In this document: piece by piece, positions 1-7,719 of the stretch
Layout of the letters: each line of letters opens with the position of its first letter
Position numbering within the stretch: position 1 is the first letter of the stretch
From: Bacteroidota bacterium
Lineage (GTDB): Bacteria; Bacteroidota; Bacteroidia; Chitinophagales; Saprospiraceae
Reading direction: 5' to 3'
Length of the DNA stretch: 41,120 nucleotides
Assembly: GCA_009908745.1 (NCBI GenBank)
Contig: JAAAOU010000100.1
Coordinates: 1-41,120 of the forward strand
Notes under the pieces: generated by a model
What the model was told of the DNA's origin: nothing
What the model saw: the letters and a program-made list of their open reading frames with translations, nothing else
The model's database searches: none
Translations under genes and position numbers: made by a program

Positions 1-2499
1 TTCCTCGGCGGTAAAGCCCTCCGTACGCACTTTTTCGATTTCTTCTTTGAAAGCTTTTTCCAGTGCCTCTACATTCTCCGGGGCGTAGATGGCATAAGCT
101 TGCCATGCGGAAGAACGGTCACGGCTATCAGCTGCCAGAAAAGAGCCCACGCCATAGCTGAGCCCTTCTTCCTGACGGATACGGGTTGCCAAACGGGAAT
201 TCAGGAAACCACCGCCAAGCATGAAGTTGCCGAGCAGCAAGGCGGGGTAGTCCTTGTCGTCTTTATTCAGGTTGAGCGGCTGGCCAGCCAGAAACATAGC
301 ATTGGCTTTATCCGGCGTCTCAATTTCCACATTTGCTGGTTCGGGCTCGTAGTATTCGTCCTTCATCCGCTTGTACGGGGCAGGGCTTTCCCAAGACTTG
401 AAGTTGCGGTCCAGCGCGGCCTCCGCTGCTTCGGCATCAAAATCGCCGACAATAGCTACGGTCGCATCCGTTGCTCCGTAGAAATCTTCGTAGAAAGCCC
501 TCACTTCGTCCAGCGTCAGGGCGTTGATCGCCTCGATTTCCTCATCAAACGTCATGGTGTAGCGTGGATCATCCTTGGGATAGTTGCTCATCCGACGCTG
601 CATTTCCATAGAGGCTATAGCGTTAGGCTCGGAACGGGATTCCTCTAAGGAAGCGAGGCGCTCCGTTTTTAGCTTTTTGAACTCCTCCTCCGGAAAGGTG
701 GGATTCGTAAACATTTCTCCCAGCAAGTCAATTACTGCCGGCAGCTTGTCGCGCTCCGTTTCTACCATAGCGTAGGCACCAGAGCTGCCGCCGCCGATAT
801 AGACATTAGCTTTCAGCTCATCCATTTTGTCCTCAATTTCCTGTCGGGTGTACTTGCCCGTGCCTTTGTCAAGCATACGCCCGGCAAAGCTAGCGGCCAT
901 TTGCTTGTTCTTGAGGGCGTCTTTAGAGCCATAGCGCAGGCTCATACGTAAGTTGACGGAATTGCCGCGGGTTTCTTTGGGTAGCAGCGCGTACTCAATG
1001 GTTGGCTCCAGCGCTTTGCGGGTTGTGCGGGCTTCGATATTCTCGGGGGAGGGGTCGAAGGCTTCTCCTTCCGCCATTGCTTCTTTGCCCTCGTAATCTT
1101 TGAGCATGCTGGCGATATCCGGCCGGTCGGGCACCTCCACGCGATCGGGCTCGGGCTCGGGGTAGAAACGGCCGACGGTACGGTTGCTGGGTTTGAAGTA
1201 CTTTTTAGCTACTTCCTGCACCTGCTCGGGGGTTACTTGCTCTATGCGGTCCCGATACAGGAACGCCAGCCGCCAATCGCCCTGCGCGATGTACTCGCTT
1301 AGGCCACGGCCAAGGCTGGCACTGTTGCGGAAATATTGCTCCAGGTTTTTCAAGATACGGTTGCGGGCGCGCTCCACTTCTTCTTCCGTAGGCGGATTGT
1401 CGCGCAGCGCATCGATAGTTGACTTCATGGCCTCTTCGGCTTCTGCCAAGCTTTCCTCCTTCCGCACATCGGCAGAAAAATAGACGAACCCGGGTTCGCG
1501 CAAGCTGGCCGCCCAGCCCCACTGCGAGCTGGCTTTGTCGCTTTCGACCAAGGCTTCGTATAAGCGGCCCGAGGGCTCGCTCGTCAGCAGCTCGACCAGT
1601 ACGGAAATCGGGGCAAAATCAGAGTGGCTGCCGGGGCAAATGTGGTAGGCGCTACTGACCACCTGCACATCCCCTACCCGGCGCAGTTCGGCAAAGCGCT
1701 CACCGTCTTGCACCGGTTCGCGCGTGTAGGTCGGGATCAGCTCCCGCTCCGGCTTGGGTATGGGGCCGAAGTATTCCTTGATCATTGCCAACGTTTCTGC
1801 GGGATCGATTTTGCCCGCTACTACCAAGTAGGCATTGTCTGGCTGGTAATACTTGCGGTAAAAAGCCTGCAGGCGCTCAATGGGCACGTTTTCGATATCC
1901 GCCCGGGCACCGATGGTGGTCTTGCCGTAGTTGTGCCACATGAAGGCCGTGGAGAGCACGCGTTTCATCAGCACGCTGCTGGGGCGGTTTTCGCCCGACT
2001 CAAATTCGTTGCGTACTACCGTCATTTCGCTTTCCAGGTCTTCCTTGGCGATAAAGGAATTGATCATGCGGTCGGCTTCCAAATCCAAGGCCCAGCGCAG
2101 GTTTTCCTCCGTGGCTTTGAAGGTCTCAAAGTAGTTGGTGCGGTCGTACCAAGTCGTGCCGTTCGGGCGCGCCCCGTGCTCGGTCAATTCTTGCGGAATA
2201 TCCGGGTGGTCTGGCGTGCCTTTGAATACCATGTGTTCCAGCAAATGCGCCATACCCGTTTCGCCGTAGCCTTCGTGCCGCGAACCTACTAGGTAGGTGA
2301 TATTCACCGTGATGGTCGGCTTGGAAGGGTCGGGGAACAGCAATATGCGCAGGCCGTTGTCTTCCAAGGCGTACTCTGTGATACCTTCCACGGAAGTGAC
2401 TTTGGTGATGCCTTCAGGAAGCGCATCGCTTTGCGCAAAAATAGGACTGGAGAGCAGGAGCGAGAGGCAGAGCGCTCCGATAAGGTGTTGTAATCTCAT
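1..2499 (-). CDS. M16 family zinc metalloprotease (insulinase/PqqL-like), partial
   Basis: Reads leftward from an ATG at 2499 and is still open at base 1, so 833 codons are present and the C-terminus is missing. An N-terminal signal peptide (about residues 1-22, ending FAQ) predicts export. Residues 85-89 are HLLEH, the inverted HxxEH zinc motif of M16 peptidases, and a NEFE segment about 75 residues downstream fits the third zinc ligand. A second, non-catalytic M16 half follows, with GNFMLGGGFLNSRLATRIR and EGLSYGVGSF near the window edge, typical of two-domain periplasmic M16 proteins of about 900 residues. Its role is probably peptide degradation in the periplasm. It is divergent from rlmD. 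Family assignment is firm; the substrate is unknown. Confidence 0.93.
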   Translation of the reverse strand, partial: MRLQHLIGALCLSLLLSSPIFAQSDALPEGITKVTSVEGITEYALEDNGLRILLFPDPSKPTITVNITYLVGSRHEGYGETGMAHLLEHMVFKGTPDHPDIPQELTEHGARPNGTTWYDRTNYFETFKATEENLRWALDLEADRMINSFIAKEDLESEMTVVRNEFESGENRPSSVLMKRVLSTAFMWHNYGKTTIGARADIENVPIERLQAFYRKYYQPDNAYLVVAGKIDPAETLAMIKEYFGPIPKPERELIPTYTREPVQDGERFAELRRVGDVQVVSSAYHICPGSHSDFAPISVLVELLTSEPSGRLYEALVESDKASSQWGWAASLREPGFVYFSADVRKEESLAEAEEAMKSTIDALRDNPPTEEEVERARNRILKNLEQYFRNSASLGRGLSEYIAQGDWRLAFLYRDRIEQVTPEQVQEVAKKYFKPSNRTVGRFYPEPEPDRVEVPDRPDIASMLKDYEGKEAMAEGEAFDPSPENIEARTTRKALEPTIEYALLPKETRGNSVNLRMSLRYGSKDALKNKQMAASFAGRMLDKGTGKYTRQEIEDKMDELKANVYIGGGSSGAYAMVETERDKLPAVIDLLGEMFTNPTFPEEEFKKLKTERLASLEESRSEPNAIASMEMQRRMSNYPKDDPRYTMTFDEEIEAINALTLDEVRAFYEDFYGATDATVAIVGDFDAEAAEAALDRNFKSWESPAPYKRMKDEYYEPEPANVEIETPDKANAMFLAGQPLNLNKDDKDYPALLLGNFMLGGGFLNSRLATRIRQEEGLSYGVGSFLAADSRDRSSAWQAYAIYAPENVEALEKAFKEEIEKVRTEGFTAEE

Positions 2500-2681
2500 G
2501 CTAAGAGGGTTTGTGAAAAAGTGATAATTTGACATCAAAAGATAGGGAAAATACTCCATTGGACCATTCAAATCCGCGAGATTATCGATGGTTTAACAAA
2601 TTTCGGGGATAAACAGCGGGAAACGGCCTACCGCCTCCGGAGGATAATGCCTAGTTTTGCAGTTTTGAAAAGCACACGCAA
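2500..2681. promoter_or_regulatory. Divergent intergenic region with a -7 element for rlmD
   Basis: This 182-bp gap separates two divergent genes. TAGTTTTG at 2652-2659 matches the Bacteroidota -7 consensus TAnnTTTG and lies 22 nt before the rlmD ATG, implying a short leader. I see no convincing -33 TTTG at the usual spacing. On the other strand only a one-off variant (CTATCTTTTG, around 2540-2550) is visible for the protease gene. Confidence 0.45.
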
Positions 2682-4088
2682 ATGGGAAGAAGAAAGAAGC
2701 CAAGGCTAGTGCCTGAAGTCCGGTTTACGGGCATTGCCGATAAGGGCCGGTCGGTAGGCCGCACGGAGGACGGGAAGGTTATTTTTGCGGAGGGCGTTGT
2801 GCCCGGCGACATGGCCGACGTGCTGGTACGGCGCAAGAAAAAAGGCGTCCTCATGGGGGAAGCGCAAACGGTGCACGAATACGGGGAAGAGCGCGCCGAG
2901 CCTTTCTGCCAGCACTTCTGGAATTGCGGAGGCTGTAAATGGCAACACCTGCAATACGACGCCCAGGCCAAGTACAAAGAGCAGGTGGTACGCGACGCCC
3001 TAGAGCGTATCGGCAAGGTCGAAGTCGACCAGTTTTTCCCGATCAAAGCAGCGGAAAAGACCCGCTACTACCGCAACAAGCTCGAATTTTCCTTTTCCAA
3101 CAAACGTTGGCTGCAACCTGAGGAACTGAATACCGAGATCAGCAACAAAGCCGATGTCCTTGGCTTCCATCCGGCCGGGGCATTCGACAAAGTGATAGAC
3201 ATCGAGCACTGCTGGCTGCAGCCCGACCCTTCTAACCGCCTGCGCAACGGCATTCAAGAGCTGGCCATCGGGCAAGGCCTGAGTTTCCACGATGCCCGGG
3301 CGCACGAAGGCTTCATGCGGCAGGTGATGTTCCGCATTACCACCACGGGGGAAATATTGGTGCTACTGAGTTTCTACCAGGATAAACCGGAGCTGTACCA
3401 GCCGCTGATGGATGCCGTGCTGGCGCGCTTTCCGGAAATCAACACCCTCTGCTACTGCATTAATACCAAGAAAAACGACTTTATGTACGACTTGGAAATG
3501 CACACCTACGCCGGGCCGGGCTTTGTGTCCGAACAACTGGGGGGGCTGCGCTTCAAGGTAGGCCCCAAGTCGTTTTTCCAAACCAATACCCACCAAGCCA
3601 AGGCGCTGTACGATACGGTAGTGGACTTCGCCGAACTCAAGGGCACAGAAAACGTATACGACCTGTACACCGGTATCGGTAGTATTGCACTGTACATTGC
3701 CAAGCACTGCAAGCAGGTCGTCGGCATTGAGGAAATCCCCGAAGCCATAGCCGATGCGGAAGAAAACGCTGCACTGAACAATATCGACAACACCGTTTTC
3801 TACGCAGGGGACGTCAAGGACATCTTGAGCCCGGCGTTCGCCGAACAGCACGGGGCACCGGACCTTTTGATTACGGACCCGCCCCGGGCAGGTATGCACC
3901 CCAAGGTAGTAGCGTTGTTGCTCGAACTCCGCGCCCCCCGTATAGTGTATGTGAGCTGCAACCCGTCTACTCAGGCCCGTGACCTGCAAGTGTTGAGCCC
4001 ACACTACCGGGTCCGGAAAGCGCAGCCCGTGGATATGTTCCCCCACACGCATCACATCGAGAACGTGGTGCTGCTGGAAGCACGGTAG
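2682..4088 (+). CDS. rlmD: 23S rRNA (uracil-C5)-methyltransferase RlmD/RumA family
   Basis: SAM-dependent enzyme that methylates C5 of a uridine in 23S rRNA. The 468-residue protein has the family layout: an N-terminal TRAM-like RNA-binding domain (about 10-70), an iron-sulfur cluster domain with C76, C82, C85 and C177, and a C-terminal Rossmann methyltransferase. Motifs include DLYTGIGSIAL (SAM binding), TDPPRAGMHP (motif IV) and VSCNPST, whose C426 is the catalytic nucleophile; E460 in HHIENVVLLE is the expected general base. The ATG at 2682 is chosen because the TRAM domain begins just after it. Bacteroidota often carry more than one RumA/TrmA-like paralogue, so the exact uridine target is less certain than the family. 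Confidence 0.93.
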   Translation: MGRRKKPRLVPEVRFTGIADKGRSVGRTEDGKVIFAEGVVPGDMADVLVRRKKKGVLMGEAQTVHEYGEERAEPFCQHFWNCGGCKWQHLQYDAQAKYKEQVVRDALERIGKVEVDQFFPIKAAEKTRYYRNKLEFSFSNKRWLQPEELNTEISNKADVLGFHPAGAFDKVIDIEHCWLQPDPSNRLRNGIQELAIGQGLSFHDARAHEGFMRQVMFRITTTGEILVLLSFYQDKPELYQPLMDAVLARFPEINTLCYCINTKKNDFMYDLEMHTYAGPGFVSEQLGGLRFKVGPKSFFQTNTHQAKALYDTVVDFAELKGTENVYDLYTGIGSIALYIAKHCKQVVGIEEIPEAIADAEENAALNNIDNTVFYAGDVKDILSPAFAEQHGAPDLLITDPPRAGMHPKVVALLLELRAPRIVYVSCNPSTQARDLQVLSPHYRVRKAQPVDMFPHTHHIENVVLLEAR

Positions 4089-4151
4089 CCGGAGGAGGTT
4101 GGCAATTCCGGAAAAAGAACCGTATATTATTGATTTTAACCGACGAATATC

Positions 4152-4514
4152 ATGAACGAGCATTTTGTCCGCTCCAAGATCGAAAAGCTGGAAACCGAAC
4201 TCAAACCCTACCTGGAGGTGATGGGCAAAGCCGCCGATGCTATACTCGACCAAAATGTGAGTTTATACCCCATCTTTGTGGTCCATCAGCATACGGTGGA
4301 TATTGGCCTGCCGCTGATCGAACGGGAAGAAGGCGGTGCCAACTGGTCTGTGAATGCCACCACACTGGAGGAGCTGGCTACCAAGAAGATCGTGGAAATG
4401 AGCAAAGTGGAAAACTTCAAAGAGGTGTATAAAGACCCCCACGATCAGCTCTGTCTGTTTGTACTGAGCGACTTGGGGGCCAATTTCGTGTTCATCCCCC
4501 GTTATATAGTCTGA
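4152..4514 (+). CDS. Conserved hypothetical protein, 120 aa, ending inside a repeat element
   Basis: Starts at an ATG 63 nt after rlmD. The product is small, soluble and acidic, without signal peptide or membrane segment; a helical N-terminus (NEHFVRSKIEKLETELK) is followed by a mixed alpha/beta body. I do not recognise a functional family. Its last codons and the TGA stop (4512-4514) lie inside the left terminal repeat of the 163-bp element at 4505-4667, so the final residues (YIV) come from the element and the original C-terminus may have been longer or different. It may be co-transcribed with rlmD. Confidence 0.72.
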   Translation: MNEHFVRSKIEKLETELKPYLEVMGKAADAILDQNVSLYPIFVVHQHTVDIGLPLIEREEGGANWSVNATTLEELATKKIVEMSKVENFKEVYKDPHDQLCLFVLSDLGANFVFIPRYIV

Positions 4515-4667
4515 CAACCCGAAATTTGTGAATTCTGACTTGCTCTTTTTCCGCCTTGCTGCGTTGGAAAGCCTCGACAGAACTTAGGCTATGCCTACGT
4601 TTTCCGCCTTGCCAGCCGAAAAAATAGCGGCGTCATATTTTCACAAATCCTGAGTTGTCAGACTATA
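4505..4667. repeat. 163-bp palindromic MITE-like element, copy A
   Basis: Bounded by perfect 14-bp terminal inverted repeats: TATAGTCTGACAAC at 4505-4518 and its reverse complement at 4654-4667. The imperfect palindrome extends about 35 bp inward on both sides, and a TAGGC-TAT-GCCTA hairpin sits near the centre. The reverse complement aligns end to end, without gaps, with copy B at 35467-35629 (about 84% identity by hand count). There is no room for a transposase, so if mobile it is non-autonomous. TA at both edges is compatible with a TA target duplication as in IS630/Tc1-type MITEs, but the ends are ambiguous. Confidence 0.85.
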
Positions 4668-4927
4668 AGCAGGTTAGGGCAAGTCTCGGTCCCGAAATCC
4701 GCCCTCAGCGAAAGCCTATCGGACGCTTAAAAGGCACCACAAAGCTAGAAACTGCTACATTGCTGCGGCAAAACCAAACAGCCACGGTGGCCTTTCTGCA
4801 CCACGCCTAAGCGTTCATCCGCCACGCCTCACCCGGCAGTTGACTATTGCACGACCAACTTTACCGCCCATTAATGGTGGATTTTCGCAGAAGCTATTAT
4901 CTTTAGGAGGATAAAAAACTGAGCACC
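4668..4927. other. Intergenic region after copy A, no gene seen
   Basis: 260 bp with no plausible ORF, tRNA or other RNA gene. TATCTTTA at 4898-4905 is one base from the Bacteroidota -7 consensus, and AGGAGG at 4905-4910 is an unusually good Shine-Dalgarno for this phylum; both probably serve the receiver-domain gene that follows. Confidence 0.5.
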
Positions 4928-5296
4928 TTGAAGAAAATTCTTATTTGCGAAGACGAAGAGATCCTGCTTACCGCGCTCAAATTCCGTTTGCAGAAGCAAG
5001 GCTACGAGCTCACCCTAGCCGACGATGGGGAAAAAGCTCAAAAGCTGATCAAAGACGAAAAACCAGACTTGGTGGTGACTGATATTGATATGCCAAAAGT
5101 CTCGGGTATTGAACTTGTAGATTTTCTACGGCAGGATATGAAAAAAGCAACCCCTATAGTGCTGATCGCCCCCATGGAAAACGATGACCTTATCATGGAA
5201 GCCATGAAAAAGGGAGCAACCGACTTTGTGACCAAACCGTTCAAGCCGGTGGAGCTGGTGCTTCGCATCCGCGCTATTTTCCAGAATGAAGGGTAA
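4928..5296 (+). CDS. Single-domain response regulator (CheY-like receiver)
   Basis: A 122-residue stand-alone receiver domain with no output domain. It has the acidic pair E8/D9, the phosphoacceptor D52 in VVTDIDMP, and K103 in VTKPF. The conserved Thr/Ser of strand beta-4 aligns with A81 (VLIAPMEN), which is atypical and should alter the phosphorylation switch. There is no ATG at the N-terminus: TTG at 4928 gives MKKILICEDE, while in-frame CTG at 4919 sits 8 nt after AGGAGG (4905-4910) and would add three residues. It is 44 nt upstream of rmlA on the same strand and could be co-transcribed; no histidine kinase is nearby. Confidence 0.88.
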   Translation: MKKILICEDEEILLTALKFRLQKQGYELTLADDGEKAQKLIKDEKPDLVVTDIDMPKVSGIELVDFLRQDMKKATPIVLIAPMENDDLIMEAMKKGATDFVTKPFKPVELVLRIRAIFQNEG

Positions 5297-5340
5297 GCCC
5301 ATAGTACGACGCTATCCTCCTAACAAAAACCAATATTTAC

Positions 5341-6204
5341 ATGAAAGGGATCATTTTGGCCGGTGGCTTGGGTACACGCCTTTACCCGCTTACGCTCGCG
5401 GTGAGCAAACAACTGATGCCGGTCTACGACAAGCCCATGATTTACTACCCGCTTTCTACACTGCTGTCAGCGGGGATCCGCGATATTCTGATTATTTCTA
5501 CCCCCCACGACCTGCCTAATTTCGAAAAATTGCTGGGTGACGGCAGCCAAATCGGTTGCAACTTTTCTTACATCCCGCAGTATGAGCCCAACGGCCTGGC
5601 GCAAGCCTTTGTGCTTGGGGAGTCTTTCATTGGTGACGATGCCGCCGCCCTGATTCTCGGGGACAATATTTTCCACGGTGCCGGGTTGGGCCAATCCCTG
5701 CAGGAAAGCACCGATCCGGATGGCGGGGTGGTGTTTGCGTATTGGGTAGCAGACCCGGAGCGCTACGGTGTAGTAGAGTTTGATGAAAGCTTCAACGCTT
5801 TATCCATAGAGGAGAAGCCTGCCCGGCCAAAGTCGCACTATGCTGTACCGGGCTTGTACTTCTACGACAATAATGTGATCGAAATTGCCAAAAACCTCAA
5901 GCCCAGTGCCCGGGGGGAGTACGAAATTACGGATGTCAACAAGCATTATCTTGCGGCGGGGCGGCTAAAAGTAGGGGTGCTCGGCCGCGGGGTGGCTTGG
6001 TTGGATACCGGCACCCACAAGTCCCTCATGCAGGCCGGGCAGTTCATCCAAGTCATCGAGGACCGGCAAGGGCTGAAGATTGGCTGTATTGAAGAAGTCG
6101 CTTACGAAAGGGGATTCATTGACGCTGAGCAATTAGAAAAACTGGGGCATCAATACCTCAAAAGCGGTTACGGCGAGTACCTGCTGAATTTGCTGAAGCA
6201 ATAA
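5341..6204 (+). CDS. rmlA: Glucose-1-phosphate thymidylyltransferase RmlA/RfbA
   Basis: Catalyses dTTP + glucose-1-phosphate to dTDP-glucose, the first step to dTDP-L-rhamnose and related surface sugars. The 287-residue length is normal for the family. The nucleotide-binding signature [11 protein letters not shown] begins at residue 8, followed by K23 and [23 protein letters not shown] carries the metal-binding Asp, and [10 protein letters not shown] and the EYEITDVN segment are RmlA hallmarks. No rmlB, rmlC or rmlD is in the window. The 3' end overlaps the convergent glycosyltransferase gene by 47 bp. Confidence 0.96.
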   Translation: MKGIILAGGLGTRLYPLTLAVSKQLMPVYDKPMIYYPLSTLLSAGIRDILIISTPHDLPNFEKLLGDGSQIGCNFSYIPQYEPNGLAQAFVLGESFIGDDAAALILGDNIFHGAGLGQSLQESTDPDGGVVFAYWVADPERYGVVEFDESFNALSIEEKPARPKSHYAVPGLYFYDNNVIEIAKNLKPSARGEYEITDVNKHYLAAGRLKVGVLGRGVAWLDTGTHKSLMQAGQFIQVIEDRQGLKIGCIEEVAYERGFIDAEQLEKLGHQYLKSGYGEYLLNLLKQ

Positions 6205-7258
6205 GCCACCTTATGGCCGCTTCGACCTTACTGTCCTCTTGATGTGCCGACAGCCCGCCTCGGCGCTCAGCAGCAGCTATACCTTCTCGGAGATGGATGT
6301 CCCCTTGCCGCTGTACGGCAGCCCAGCCTTGCTTAAAGAGCCGGCTTGCTAAGTACTCCTGTTCGGTTTGGCCCGGCGTAGGGATGAGCAGCACGCGTTT
6401 GCCCATTGCCGAGAGGTCCATTAGGCTGCTGTAACCGGAGCGGCACACGACTACCCGGGCTGCTGCCAATAACTGCCCCAAGGCTTCGCTTCCTAGGTAA
6501 TTGTAAATGGTCAACCCCTCCGAAACCTGCAGTTGCTCTCCCACCATAGTCCCTCTTACCAGCACCTTGCGGCCCGCTATTGCCCGGAGCTGCGGCAATA
6601 GCTCCTTTTCCAAATAGGTCCGCTGCGGCTCGGGGCCCGACAGTAGGGCGAGTACGTCTATAGGCTCAGATGCCGGGTTTCGGCTTTGGTTTGTAAAACG
6701 GGATAGCAGCCCGAGATGGCGATAGGCCAAACCCGCCGGCGGGACCGAAAGTGCCCCGCTAAGACTTTCTTCCCCTGCCCTGTCGGGTATCCAGCATTGA
6801 TCGTAGCGCTTCAGCAAGTAGTGGTTCAGCGTATTAGCCAGCCTAGTCAGTACCGGCACCGGCGTCCGCAGCTGCAATTGATGGCTGAGAAAGATACTAG
6901 GCACCGCACTCGACCAACAGCCAAACCGGTTGTCGGACACTATAGCTTGTATATGGTGGGTTGCAATCAGCCGCTGTATCTTTCTATGCTCCATTATCGT
7001 CGCACGCGCAATCTTAGGCAACTGTATAGCCATGTTAGCCACCATGTTCTGATAGGGGTACCGGATATTGTAGGCCGGCAACTCGATGTACGGGAGCGCC
7101 GGCAACTCCTGCTGCAAGTAGTGCCCGGCATCGCCCGCCGAAGCAACCACCGGCAAGGCGCCCTGCCGACAAGCCTCCTGTATGAGCGGCAAGCTCCGGG
7201 TCGCGTGACCCAGCCCCCAATCGAGCACGGCAAATAAAATGCGGGTTGGCTGCTCCAC
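6158..7258 (-). CDS. GT-B family glycosyltransferase (MurG/GT28-like)
   Basis: 366 residues starting at GTG (7258); no ATG lies upstream near the conserved N-terminus [20 protein letters not shown]. The N-terminal Gly/His-rich loop and the C-terminal segment [19 protein letters not shown], followed by [14 protein letters not shown], match the donor-sugar binding region of MurG-like and UDP-GlcNAc transferase-like GT-B enzymes. No membrane segment is evident. It probably builds a cell-surface glycan or glycolipid, consistent with rmlA next door. The gene runs convergently into rmlA with a 47-bp overlap, so the last 15 or so residues are antisense to the rmlA end. Exact donor and acceptor are unknown. 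Confidence 0.8.
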   Translation of the reverse strand: MEQPTRILFAVLDWGLGHATRSLPLIQEACRQGALPVVASAGDAGHYLQQELPALPYIELPAYNIRYPYQNMVANMAIQLPKIARATIMEHRKIQRLIATHHIQAIVSDNRFGCWSSAVPSIFLSHQLQLRTPVPVLTRLANTLNHYLLKRYDQCWIPDRAGEESLSGALSVPPAGLAYRHLGLLSRFTNQSRNPASEPIDVLALLSGPEPQRTYLEKELLPQLRAIAGRKVLVRGTMVGEQLQVSEGLTIYNYLGSEALGQLLAAARVVVCRSGYSSLMDLSAMGKRVLLIPTPGQTEQEYLASRLFKQGWAAVQRQGDIHLREGIAAAERRGGLSAHQEDSKVEAAIRWLIASANSAGTRRNRF

Positions 7259-7276
7259 TGCGAATCCTTATCTTTG
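7246..7276 (+). promoter_or_regulatory. Bacteroidota-type promoter of the small lipoprotein gene
   Basis: TTG at 7246-7248 (-33), a 20-nt spacer, then TATCTTTG at 7269-7276, a full match to TAnnTTTG. The ATG follows 14 nt later, so the leader would be very short. The promoter overlaps the start of the divergent glycosyltransferase gene. Confidence 0.6.
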
Positions 7277-7290
7277 AGTAAAAACAGTTT

Positions 7291-7434
7291 ATGCCCAAAA
7301 TTAAATACTTTGCGCTGCTTCTAGCCTTGATGGCAACGCTTTCTGCCTGCAAAACCCTCGACTGCGGATGCCCGATGAGCGAAACAACACCCGAGCGAAT
7401 AGATGCTAGGCCGCCCGTTACGGTGACGAAGTAG
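7291..7434 (+). CDS. Small lipoprotein, 47 aa
   Basis: A short ORF that translates to a lipoprotein signal peptide: MPKIKYFALLLALMATLSAC, with the lipobox LSAC placing the lipidated Cys at residue 20. The mature part is only about 28 residues, with a CGCPM motif and a Pro/Thr-rich tail. A strong consensus promoter directly upstream supports it as a real gene. Its function is unknown; the Cys-Gly-Cys-Pro-Met sequence might bind a metal, but that is speculation. It would be anchored in the inner or outer membrane. Confidence 0.7.
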   Translation: MPKIKYFALLLALMATLSACKTLDCGCPMSETTPERIDARPPVTVTK

Positions 7435-7624
7435 GCCATAAACCAATTTTTTGACTGTTTTTTGCTCGGGTCTACCGCGTACAGCCCTCTTATTTTTGAC
7501 AATCTCTTCTTTCGTATTTAGTGTTTTATAAATATGAAGTGCTAACCCTTTTGTTTACTTGCGCTTCACCTAACCCAGTGTGCCGCTCACCTACATATTG
7601 CCTTGACAAATCCCTTTTTTTGTA

Positions 7625-7656
7625 TTTGCTTGCCCCTCGCTTTGCCGGTATGTTTG
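7625..7656 (+). promoter_or_regulatory. Consensus Bacteroidota promoter of the PepSY-like lipoprotein gene
   Basis: TTTG at 7625-7628, a 20-nt spacer, then TATGTTTG at 7649-7656: both boxes fit the Bacteroidota sigma consensus TTTG / TAnnTTTG. The predicted transcription start is near 7663, leaving a leader of about 57 nt before the ATG at 7720. Confidence 0.65.
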
Positions 7657-7668
7657 CAGTGTAGTTAA

Positions 7669-7685
7669 GCCGATAGACTATCGGC
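7669..7685. promoter_or_regulatory. 17-bp palindrome, possible operator in the 5' leader
   Basis: GCCGATAG-A-CTATCGGC is a perfect inverted repeat of 8 bp around one central base. It lies a few bases downstream of the predicted transcription start of the PepSY-like gene, a position suited to a dimeric repressor or to an RNA hairpin in the leader. It lacks a U-tract, so it is not a standard terminator. Confidence 0.45.
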
Positions 7686-7719
7686 AATGCTCAATTTTTT
7701 AACCAACAATCAATTTGCT

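Noticed and set aside
3539-3547. G run in rlmD as a phase-variation tract
   Set aside because: The frame is intact, the run is short and lies mid-gene in a conserved housekeeping protein, so switching is unlikely.
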